Below are positions 16,168 through 23,688 of a DNA stretch of 64,000 nucleotides, in pieces (within the stretch, counting starts at the first letter, position 1; each line of letters starts with the position of its first letter). The DNA is from Amycolatopsis saalfeldensis. GTDB lineage: Bacteria > Actinomycetota > Actinomycetes > Mycobacteriales > Pseudonocardiaceae. The position numbers were made by a program, and so were the translations under genes. The stretch covers positions 121,337 through 185,336 of the forward strand of contig NZ_FOEF01000021.1 in the NCBI RefSeq assembly GCF_900110575.1, given 5' to 3'. Below the pieces are notes generated by a model. That model ran no database searches and was not told the origin of the DNA. It saw only the letters and a list, made by a program, of their open reading frames with translations.

Positions 16168-18657
16168 ATGCCTGTTAGCGCCTCAGCAGTCCACGAAGAC
16201 CTGGCACGCTTGTTCGACGCGGTGGACAGGTGGGCCGAGCGCATCCCCGCCGAGACCGCCTTCTCCGCACCCGACGGGACCCTCGACTTCCGCGGGCTGG
16301 CCCGGCACACGGCATCGATCGCTTCGGCGCTGGCCGAGGCCGGAACCCGGGCGGGCACCGTGGTCGGGGTGGCCACCGGCCGCTCTCGGTTCGCCGCGGC
16401 GGGCCTGCTGGCCGTCTGGCGGCTCGGCGCGACCGCCGTCCTGCTCGACGACCGCCACCCGGCCGAACGGCTCGCCTTCGTCCTGGACGACGCCGGGGTC
16501 GAGGTGCTGCTGGCGCACGAGACTGCACCGTTCACCGGTAACCGGCCGAGGGTTGATCCCGAAACCGCATCGGAAACCGAAACCGTGCTGGAGCCCGTTT
16601 CGCCCGGCGAAGTCGCGTACATCGTCTACACCTCCGGAACCACCGGACGGCCGAAGGGCGTGGAGATCACGTACGGCGGTCTGGGCGTTTTCCTTACCAC
16701 GCTGGCGGAAATCGGCCTGACGCCGGGCGGGCTGGGCGTCAACGCGCTGTCGCCCGCCTTCGACGGCTGGCTGTGGTGCACCCTGCTGCACCTGCTGCAC
16801 GGGCAGGGCACCGCGATCATCGACCTCACCGACGAGCGCACCGACGACGTCGACCTGGCCCAGCGCATCGCCGCGATCGGACCGCGCACGGTGGTGCTGA
16901 CCCCGTCGCTGATGGCCGCGTGCACTGGCGCTTTGTCGACCGCGGAGGTGGTGGTCGTCGCCGGGGAGCGCTGTCCCCGCGGGCTCGCCGAACTGCTGGC
17001 GGCGAACCACCGCGTGCTCAACGTGTACGGCCCGACCGAGGCCACCATGGCCGCGACCTGGGCCGACACCGCCCGCGGTGACGACGTGTCGACCATCGGC
17101 CGCGCACCGGCCGGCTATTCGGCTGTTGTGCTCGACGAGGACCGGTCGCCCGTCGCAGAGGGGACGCCGGGCGAGTTGTACCTCGGCGGCGACGCCCTCG
17201 CCCGGGGCTACCGCAACCAGCCGGAGCTGACCGCCGAGCGTTTTGTTTCCGTGCCGGGGATCGCCGACCGGCTCTACCGGACCGGCGACCTGGTCTCGGC
17301 CCGGCCGGACGGGCAGCTCGACTACCTCGGCCGCGTCGACGACCAGGTGAAGGTGCGGGGCTTCCGGATCGAGCCGGCGGAGCTGGAGAAGGTCGTCGAA
17401 CAGCTGCCCGCGATCACCACCGCGGCCGCGTTCGTCCTGGAATCCGGTGCGGCGCTGGGGATCGCCGCCGTCGTGGCGGCCGGGCACGACCTCACCGCGG
17501 GAGCCGCGATGGTCCGTGCGCACTGCCGGGCCAAGCTGCCTGATCACCTGGTCCCCGCCGTGGTCGACTTCGTGCCCGCGCTGCCCGCGACCGCCAACGG
17601 CAAGGTGGACCGGGAGGCGCTGAGCCGGGCGTCGGCCGAAGCTCATGCGCCGGCCCGACGGGCGCCGAGCACGCCCAGGGAAGCGGAGGTGTGCGCCACC
17701 TGGAGCGAGCTGCTGGACCGCCCGGTCACCGACGTCGACGCCGACTTTTTCGAGCTGGGCGGGCATTCCCTGCTCGCGGCGCGGGCTGTGGCGGCGCTGC
17801 GCCGCTCGACCGGCGTCCGGTTCTCCATCACCCTCCTGCTGGCCAACCCGACCCCCGCCCAGCTCGCGCGCGAACTGGACCGGCGCACGGAGCCCACGGC
17901 CGAGAGCGTGCGCCCGGCGTCCTGGCTGGTCGCTTGGCACCCGAAGCCGGCCCAGCGACCGACGCTGCTGTGCCTGGCCCACGGCGGCGCCGGCTGCGGG
18001 CGTTACCGCTCCTGGCAGGACCGGCTCGGCGACGGCGTTTCGGTGGTCGGAGTGCAGCTTCCCGGGCGGGAGAACCGCTGGCGCGAGGAGCATCCGTCCA
18101 CAATGGCCGAAGCGGCCGAAGCCGTGGCGGCCGAGGTCGCCGAGCTGATCGAGCCGACGGCCCCGCTGGTCGTGTTCGGGGAGAGCTTCGGCGGCCTGCT
18201 GGGTTACGAGGTCACCCGGCGGCTGGGCGAACGCGGACGGCCACCGGCGGCACTCGTCATCGCGGCCAGCGACCCCCCGCACACCTGGGCCGGCAACAGC
18301 GGCCGGTACGGCAGCGACGACGTCATCCGGAAGCTGCTGGACAACAGCTCCGCGGAAGTCAAGGAGCTGGACCAGGACGCCCGGGAGTACACCCTCGGCA
18401 TCATGCGCAAGGACGGCGCGCTGGCGTCGACCTTCGTCCTGCCGGCCGAAACCCGGCTGGACTCGGCCGTCCACGCTTGGGGCGGCGACACCGACCAACT
18501 GGTCAGCTCGGCGTCACTGGACGAGTGGAGTTCTTACACCACCAAGGAATTCGACCGGCGGCAGTTCGACGGCGGCCACATGTTCGGCACCGAGCTGGCC
18601 GGGACGACCCTGCCCCTGCTGGCGAAGCTGCTGACCGGCGGCGGTGCGGCGTGCTGA
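16168..18657 (+). CDS. Stand-alone NRPS, adenylation-thiolation-thioesterase
   Basis: An 829-residue protein with no condensation domain. A domain (about 10-510): YTSGTTGRPKG at 154-164, NVYGPTEATMAATW, and the A10 lysine in ATANGKVDR. T domain: FELGGHSLLAAR with the phosphopantetheine Ser534. TE domain from about 590: GESFGG with Ser673 and a C-terminal GGHMFG His. By-eye alignment to GrsA gives a specificity code D-G-W-L-V-A-V-M-A-K, which I cannot match to an amino acid. Such A-T(-TE) proteins load one amino acid for modification by a partner P450, and the P450 gene overlaps this one by seven bases. ATG 16168 follows GGACGGG. Confidence 0.88.
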   Translation: MPVSASAVHEDLARLFDAVDRWAERIPAETAFSAPDGTLDFRGLARHTASIASALAEAGTRAGTVVGVATGRSRFAAAGLLAVWRLGATAVLLDDRHPAERLAFVLDDAGVEVLLAHETAPFTGNRPRVDPETASETETVLEPVSPGEVAYIVYTSGTTGRPKGVEITYGGLGVFLTTLAEIGLTPGGLGVNALSPAFDGWLWCTLLHLLHGQGTAIIDLTDERTDDVDLAQRIAAIGPRTVVLTPSLMAACTGALSTAEVVVVAGERCPRGLAELLAANHRVLNVYGPTEATMAATWADTARGDDVSTIGRAPAGYSAVVLDEDRSPVAEGTPGELYLGGDALARGYRNQPELTAERFVSVPGIADRLYRTGDLVSARPDGQLDYLGRVDDQVKVRGFRIEPAELEKVVEQLPAITTAAAFVLESGAALGIAAVVAAGHDLTAGAAMVRAHCRAKLPDHLVPAVVDFVPALPATANGKVDREALSRASAEAHAPARRAPSTPREAEVCATWSELLDRPVTDVDADFFELGGHSLLAARAVAALRRSTGVRFSITLLLANPTPAQLARELDRRTEPTAESVRPASWLVAWHPKPAQRPTLLCLAHGGAGCGRYRSWQDRLGDGVSVVGVQLPGRENRWREEHPSTMAEAAEAVAAEVAELIEPTAPLVVFGESFGGLLGYEVTRRLGERGRPPAALVIAASDPPHTWAGNSGRYGSDDVIRKLLDNSSAEVKELDQDAREYTLGIMRKDGALASTFVLPAETRLDSAVHAWGGDTDQLVSSASLDEWSSYTTKEFDRRQFDGGHMFGTELAGTTLPLLAKLLTGGGAAC

Positions 18658-19847
18658 TCGACCTCACCGACGAGAAGACGTTTTCCGGCAACGGTTTCTG
18701 GCAGGACCTGGCCTGGCTGCGGGAGCACGACCCGGTGCACTGGCACCCCGAGCCCGACGGCCCGGGGTTCTGGGCGGTGACCCGCTACGAGGACGCGCTC
18801 GGCGTCTACCACGATTGGGAGACCTTCAGCTCCCGCAACGGGATGCGCCTGGAGACCAACCCGGCAGCGGTGGCCGCGGTGACCCAGCGGATGCTGATCG
18901 TCTCGGACCCGCCCGACCACTCGCAGCTCAAACGCGTGCTGGCCAAGGGTTTCTCGCCGGCCGAGATCCCGCACGCCGAGGACCTGATCCGGCGCGTGGT
19001 GCGCGAACTGCTCGGCGAGGCCCTACGGGACCGGGAGATCGACATCGTCGACCTGGCCCGCCGGGTCCCGACCCGGGTCGTCTGCGCGCTGATGGGCGTC
19101 CCGCGCGAGGAGTGGGATTGGCTGGGCAGCACGATGAACGCCGCCTTCGAGGGCGAGGACGAGCAGAGCCGGCTGGCCGCGCACGCCGAGATCTTCCTGT
19201 ACTTCTCGGAGCTGGTGACCGAGCGCCGTGCCTCCCCGGGCGACGACTTCGTCAGCCGCATCGCGCACGACCGGCGGTCCACTTCGGTGCCGGGCGAGAC
19301 GCGGCTGCTCTCGGACGAGGAGATCGCCGTCAACTGCAACGGCGTGCTCGCCGGCGGCAACGAAACCACCCGCTACTCGGCCGGCGGCGCGGTGCTCGCC
19401 CTGCTGGAAAACCCGTCCCAGTGGGAAAAACTGCGCACCGAGGGCCGCTCGATCCTGCCGACCGCGATCGAAGAGGTGCTCCGGTGGACCACGCCGGGCG
19501 TGCACGTCCTGCGCACCGCCACCCGCCCCGCGCGGATCGCCGGCACCGACATAGCCGAAGGCGACCGCGTAACGGTCTGGAACGTCTCAGCCAACCGCGA
19601 CGAGGCCGCCTTCGACACCCCGACCCGCTTCGACCTGTCCCGCACCCCGAACAAACACCTCTCCTTCGGCGGCGGCCGTCACCAATGCCTCGGCGCCCGC
19701 CTCGCCCGGCTGGAACTGTCCGTGTTCCTCGAAGAACTCACCGCCGGCGTCGCTTCGATCGAGCAGACGGGGGAACCCGGCTACACCGCGTCGAACTTCA
19801 CCTGGGGTGTTCGCAGTTTGCCAGTCCGCCTCACCCCGACCCGCTGA
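18651..19847 (+). CDS. Cytochrome P450, likely acting on the carrier-bound amino acid
   Basis: A 398-residue P450. I-helix motif LAGGNETTRY, ExxR as EEVLR, and heme-binding loop FGGGRHQCLG with Cys346. The GTG start overlaps the NRPS stop, so both are made together. P450s paired with free-standing A-T proteins (for example NovI/NovH, NikQ/NikP1, OxyD/BpsD) hydroxylate the beta carbon of the tethered amino acid; the same is inferred here. The GGNETT I-helix is common in that group. Degenerate copies of its 3' end follow directly downstream. Confidence 0.9.
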   Translation: MLIDLTDEKTFSGNGFWQDLAWLREHDPVHWHPEPDGPGFWAVTRYEDALGVYHDWETFSSRNGMRLETNPAAVAAVTQRMLIVSDPPDHSQLKRVLAKGFSPAEIPHAEDLIRRVVRELLGEALRDREIDIVDLARRVPTRVVCALMGVPREEWDWLGSTMNAAFEGEDEQSRLAAHAEIFLYFSELVTERRASPGDDFVSRIAHDRRSTSVPGETRLLSDEEIAVNCNGVLAGGNETTRYSAGGAVLALLENPSQWEKLRTEGRSILPTAIEEVLRWTTPGVHVLRTATRPARIAGTDIAEGDRVTVWNVSANRDEAAFDTPTRFDLSRTPNKHLSFGGGRHQCLGARLARLELSVFLEELTAGVASIEQTGEPGYTASNFTWGVRSLPVRLTPTR

Positions 19848-19848
19848 C

Positions 19849-20020
19849 CGCCGCAGTCGACGCGATCGGCAACCCCGCTCGGCACCCGATCCACTCAAGC
19901 CCACACCCACCCGCCGCGGTCAACGCGATCGAACAGACCGGACGACCCGGCCACGCCAGACCGAATTTCACCTCGGGTGTCCGGCATCCACCAGTGCGCC
20001 TCACCCCGGCCCAGCGGTAA
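19849..20020 (+). pseudogene. Vestigial duplicates of the P450 3' end
   Basis: The stretch 19912-20020, read in a different frame from the P450, encodes AVNAIEQTGRPGHARPNFTS followed by GVRHPPVRLTPAQ. This clearly parallels the P450 tail ASIEQTGEPGYTASNFTWGV followed by RSLPVRLTP. A shorter, more decayed copy starts at about 19849 (CCGCCGCAGTCGACGCGATCG, compare CCGCCGCGGTCAACGCGATCG). So there is one intact tail and two broken ones in tandem. The likely origin is a tandem P450 duplicate whose body was deleted. No start codon or function is supported. Confidence 0.7.
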
Positions 20021-20023
20021 AGC

Positions 20024-20803
20024 TCAGTCCCGGCGCCCGCGGGCCGCCACGGTCATCCAGGTGTAGTCCACAAAGGATGGTGTCTCGTACATCGCGAAGG
20101 CTTCGTCGAGTTCCTCGCGCGTGATGAGGCCCGTGGCCAAGGCGTGTTCCTCGACCAGTTTCGTGGTGTTCATCAGCCAGTGCGCCAGATCCTGGCCGCC
20201 GCGGGCCGGGAGGATCGAGCCCTCCGCCGCGCAGTCGGCCAGGCAGGCGGCCTCCAGCGGGACCGGCAGGGTGCGGGCCCAGTCCGCGGCGGTCCCGACG
20301 CGCTCGGTCATCACCTGGGTCAGCACCGCCATCGAACGGCGGGTCGCCGGGTGTGAGGCCAGCTCGGGCATCGTCGTGCCGATCTCGATCAGCAGCCAGC
20401 CGCCGGGCTTGAGCCACGACGCCATCCGCTTGATCACCGCTTCCCGCGCGGGCAGGTGGTCGAGCACGAACCGGGTGTGGATGAGGTCGAACTCCCCGGG
20501 CGCGTCATCGGTCGTGACGTCGTGGTGCAGCACGGTCACGCCGAGATCGGCCAGCGGGCCGAGGAACTTGAGGCTGAGGTCGGTCGCCACCACGTTCTCC
20601 GGACCGGCCAGCTCGGCCATCCGCCGGGCCACCGAGCCCGCCCCAGCGCCGATCTCCAGGCACTGCCAGCCTCGCCGGACCCCGAGGTCGTCGAGCTGCC
20701 GGAGGCTGAACGGGTCGAAGATCCGCTCCAGCAGGAGCAGGCGCCGATACTCCGCCTCCGCTTCGGTGTCGACGAAGTTGTTCCAGCCGATCGCCTGCGA
20801 CAT
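20024..20803 (-). CDS. SAM-dependent methyltransferase in the NRPS locus
   Basis: A 259-residue class I methyltransferase. Motif I is CLEIGAGAGSVARRMAEL, followed by VVATDLSL; FDLIHTRFVLDHLPARE and WLKPGGWLLIEIG are the later Rossmann-fold motifs. This type is frequent in natural-product clusters. The ATG at 20803 follows GAGGA; an in-frame extension upstream is not supported. It converges on the NRPS/P450 pair and is preceded on its own strand by an EamA transporter. The substrate may be the NRPS/P450 product or unrelated. Confidence 0.82.
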   Translation of the reverse strand: MSQAIGWNNFVDTEAEAEYRRLLLLERIFDPFSLRQLDDLGVRRGWQCLEIGAGAGSVARRMAELAGPENVVATDLSLKFLGPLADLGVTVLHHDVTTDDAPGEFDLIHTRFVLDHLPAREAVIKRMASWLKPGGWLLIEIGTTMPELASHPATRRSMAVLTQVMTERVGTAADWARTLPVPLEAACLADCAAEGSILPARGGQDLAHWLMNTTKLVEEHALATGLITREELDEAFAMYETPSFVDYTWMTVAARGRRD

Positions 20804-20861
20804 CGAGGATTCCTCTTCAACGTGAGTCGGCGCGCACCGGGGCGGCGCGCCGAAATCGCCT

Positions 20862-21803
20862 TTATACGTAGCTTCGTGAAACATCCGATTCATCCGGTGC
20901 GTTCGGGTCCTCTTCACCGCTGACCAGCAGCCGCAGCTCCTCGTCGTCGGGGGCTTCCCGGTAGCCGTCGAGCAGCGGGGAACCCGACAGCAGCGCCGCG
21001 CCGACCGCGAGCAGCACCGCCCCCAGCGCCGCGCCGAGCAGCCACCACCCGCCCCGCACCTGCTCGTGGAACACGAGCACCCCCCACAGCACCGCCACCA
21101 CGGGGTTGGCGAGGGTGATGCCCGGCTGGGAGGCGACCAGGCGCCCGGCCTGCAAAGCGTTCTGCAGCAAGACGAACGCCGCGGCGCTGACGAGGATCAA
21201 CGCCCAGGTCTGCCAGGTGGTGACCAGCGCCCCCACGCCGTGCCCCACCGCCGCCGTGACCGGTTTGACCACCACGGCGATCAGGCCGGCGCCCATGCCG
21301 GCGGCGATCCCGGCCAATGCCGTCCGGGCCACGCGCCCGGCCCACCGCGAGGCCAGCAGGATCCCGCCGACCGCCGCGACCGTGACGCCGAGCCCGACCA
21401 GCCAGGTGCCCAGCGGCACCTCGTCCGCGTGCCCGCCGTGCGGCGAAAGGGCCAGCAGCAGCACGACGATGCCGAGCGTCATCGAGGCGATCGCCGCCCA
21501 TTCCCGGTAGCGCAGGCGCCCGCCGAGGATCAGCTGGGACAGGATGAGCGTGAACGGCAGCTCCATCACCACCAGCAGCTGCACCGTGGTGACCGTGCTC
21601 TGTGAAAGGGCGAGCGCGTGCAGCCCGAACTCGGCGAGCATCGTGGCGATCCCGGCCAGCCAGAGCGGGCGGTGCCGGATCATCAGCCACAGCTGCGCCC
21701 AGGAGAACCCGGGCCGCTCCGGTTCGGACTGGTTCGCCTTGCGCAGCAGCACCAGGCCCAGTCCGCTGACGGCGGCGGCGAGCAACACCAGTAGGACCGC
21801 CAC
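20862..21803 (-). CDS. EamA/DMT-superfamily transporter
   Basis: A 313-residue permease with about ten hydrophobic helices in two halves, and a short acidic cytoplasmic tail (DDEELRLLVSGEEDPNAPDE). The second-half signature NPVVAVLWGVLVFHEQVRGG is typical of drug/metabolite transporters. The GTG at 21803 is the likely start. It lies 58 bases upstream of the methyltransferase on the same strand, so the two probably form an operon. Export of the locus product is a reasonable guess. Confidence 0.8.
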   Translation of the reverse strand: MAVLLVLLAAAVSGLGLVLLRKANQSEPERPGFSWAQLWLMIRHRPLWLAGIATMLAEFGLHALALSQSTVTTVQLLVVMELPFTLILSQLILGGRLRYREWAAIASMTLGIVVLLLALSPHGGHADEVPLGTWLVGLGVTVAAVGGILLASRWAGRVARTALAGIAAGMGAGLIAVVVKPVTAAVGHGVGALVTTWQTWALILVSAAAFVLLQNALQAGRLVASQPGITLANPVVAVLWGVLVFHEQVRGGWWLLGAALGAVLLAVGAALLSGSPLLDGYREAPDDEELRLLVSGEEDPNAPDESDVSRSYV

Positions 21804-21966
21804 CGTCGAACCTCATTCCGTGCGCTCTGTCGGCGGGACAGCCCGACCTTGACGACCGTAGGTGAAGGCGTCCCCACCTTCGGTCCGGCTGGAACTCGAA
21901 GTATCTTCGTATCCTACCGGTGGTGTGGTTCGTCACTCACGCACCCGGTGCGGACCGTCCGCGTGG

Positions 21967-22506
21967 TCAGGCGGTCATCCCGAAGCGGTCGAGCAGCTTC
22001 GCGGCGTCCGCGTCGATCGTCAGAAGGTCGCGGTAACCGGCGCCGAGGAAGCCTTCCGTCACCATGTGCTCGGCGAACGACATCAGCGGCGCGTAGTACC
22101 CGGCGACGTCGACCAGCCCGATCGGCTTGGCGTGCAGGTCGAGCTGCGCCCAGGTCCAGACCTCGAACAGCTCCTCCAACGTGCCCGCCCCGCCCGGCAG
22201 CGCGAGGAACGCGTCCGACAGCGCGGCCATCTTCGCCTTGCGCTGGTGCATGTCCGGGACGACGTGCAGCTCCGTCAGCCCGGCGTGCGCGATTTCCACC
22301 CGCGACAGCGCCTCCGGGATCACGCCGATCACCTCGCCGCCCGCGGCCAGCGCCGCGTCGGCCACCGCGCCCATGGTGCCGACGCTCGCGCCGCCGTAGA
22401 CCAGGCCGATCCCGCGCTGCGCCAGCTCTTTGCCCAGCGCGGCCGCAGCTTCCGCGTACACCGGCGAAAGGCCCATCGAAGAGCCGCAGAACACACAAAC
22501 CCGCAT
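21967..22506 (-). CDS. LOG-family protein (TIGR00730), short form
   Basis: A 179-residue Rossmann-like protein with the LOG signature LPGGAGTLEELFEVW and N-terminal VCVFCGSS. LOG proteins hydrolyse cytokinin-type nucleoside monophosphates to the base and ribose 5-phosphate; bacterial members may also act on ordinary nucleotides. Its ATG shares one base with the stop of the preceding LOG gene (TGATG), indicating coupling. Two adjacent LOG paralogues are also a feature of other actinomycetes; Rv1205 is the single mycobacterial counterpart. Confidence 0.88.
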   Translation of the reverse strand: MRVCVFCGSSMGLSPVYAEAAAALGKELAQRGIGLVYGGASVGTMGAVADAALAAGGEVIGVIPEALSRVEIAHAGLTELHVVPDMHQRKAKMAALSDAFLALPGGAGTLEELFEVWTWAQLDLHAKPIGLVDVAGYYAPLMSFAEHMVTEGFLGAGYRDLLTIDADAAKLLDRFGMTA

Positions 22507-23291
22507 CAGTGCGTATCCTCCCAGGCCTGGTACGACTCCTGCACCACGCGCACAGCGTCGTCGATGTCGTCGGTCAGGTGCAGCAGTTTGAGATCCTTCT
22601 CGCCGATCTTCCCGCCCTCCAGCACGGACTTCGCGATCCAGTCGTACAGCCCGCCCCAGTAGTCGGTGCCGAACAGCACCACCGGGAACTTGGTCACCTT
22701 CTTGGTCTGGACCAGCGTCAGCGCCTCGAACAGCTCGTCCAGCGTGCCGAAGCCGCCCGGCAGGCAGATGAACGCCTGCGAGTACTTGACGAACATCGTC
22801 TTGCGCGCGAAGAAGTAGCGGAAATTCACCCCGAGGTCGACCCACGGGTTCAGGCCCTGCTCGAACGGCAGCTCGATGCCGAGCCCGACCGAGAACCCGC
22901 CGGCCTCGGCCGCGCCGCGGTTCACCGCCTCCATCGCGCCCGGGCCGCCGCCGGTCATCACCGCGAAGCCGGCCGCGGCCAGCGCCCCGCCGATCTTGCG
23001 GCCCAGCTCGTACTCGGGGTGGTCCCGCTTGGTCCGCGCGGACCCGAACACGGTCACCGCGCGCGGCACCTCCGCCAGCGCGCCGAAGCCCTCCACGAAC
23101 TCGGCCTGGATGCGCAGCACCCGCCACGGGTCGGTGTGCACCCAGTCGCTCGGCCCGCGGGCGTCCAGCAGCCGTTGATCGGTGGTGCTGCCCTGGTCAC
23201 GACGGTCGCGCCGCAGCACCACCGGTCCCTTGTGGCGCTCCACCGGGCGCTCCGGGTACTGGCCGTCGGGAAACTCAGACTCTTCGCTCAC
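22506..23291 (-). CDS. LOG-family protein (TIGR00730), long form
   Basis: A 261-residue paralogue with LPGGFGTLDELFEALTLVQ and MTGGGPGAMEAVNRGA, the nucleotide-binding motifs of the lysine-decarboxylase-like (LOG) fold. The extra ~75 N-terminal residues (basic, RHKGPVVLRRDRRDQG) are typical of the longer bacterial form. The start is a GTG at 23291. It heads a two-gene operon with the short LOG gene. In mycobacteria the locus is next to dapE, as here once the protease and chitinase insertion is ignored. Confidence 0.88.
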   Translation of the reverse strand: MSEESEFPDGQYPERPVERHKGPVVLRRDRRDQGSTTDQRLLDARGPSDWVHTDPWRVLRIQAEFVEGFGALAEVPRAVTVFGSARTKRDHPEYELGRKIGGALAAAGFAVMTGGGPGAMEAVNRGAAEAGGFSVGLGIELPFEQGLNPWVDLGVNFRYFFARKTMFVKYSQAFICLPGGFGTLDELFEALTLVQTKKVTKFPVVLFGTDYWGGLYDWIAKSVLEGGKIGEKDLKLLHLTDDIDDAVRVVQESYQAWEDTH

Positions 23292-23688
23292 CCCCCTGAG
23301 CCTACGGCCAGCGCCACCCGGGAGAACCCCAGCGTCGCCCCGCCGGTGACCCTCGGATGACGCCCCCGTGAACGCGTCCGGTGTGGATCACCGGCCCACC
23401 CCTACGAACGGGGTGTAACGGACAAATCCCTACGAAAGTAGTGGCGCTGGACCGTCCGGCGTGAAAGCCCTGATATTCAAGGGTTTTCCCCATTCCGTTA
23501 AGGCCCGGGTAATCCCGCGCTGGGCCATTCGGCGCATTGACCGGCCCGGTGACCGCTCGTTTACTCACGGTGTCCGCGGATCACCTTCACCCGTTCCCGC
23601 TCACCGTGAACCCGTAACCCGGCCGGCGTCTCCCCCTCCCCACCGCCGGTGCCTCCGGGCTGCGGTCAGGCACCCCGAGAGGACCTCG
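23292..23688. promoter_or_regulatory. Long upstream region of the secreted protease gene
   Basis: About 400 bases without a supported gene. It contains a direct repeat CCCTACGAA at 23400-23408 and 23428-23436; the second copy is part of a small dyad CTAC-GAAA-GTAG. The spacing of 28 bases suggests a regulator binding on nearly the same helix face. It probably holds the protease promoter, possibly under growth-phase control. No specific regulator can be named. Confidence 0.35.
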
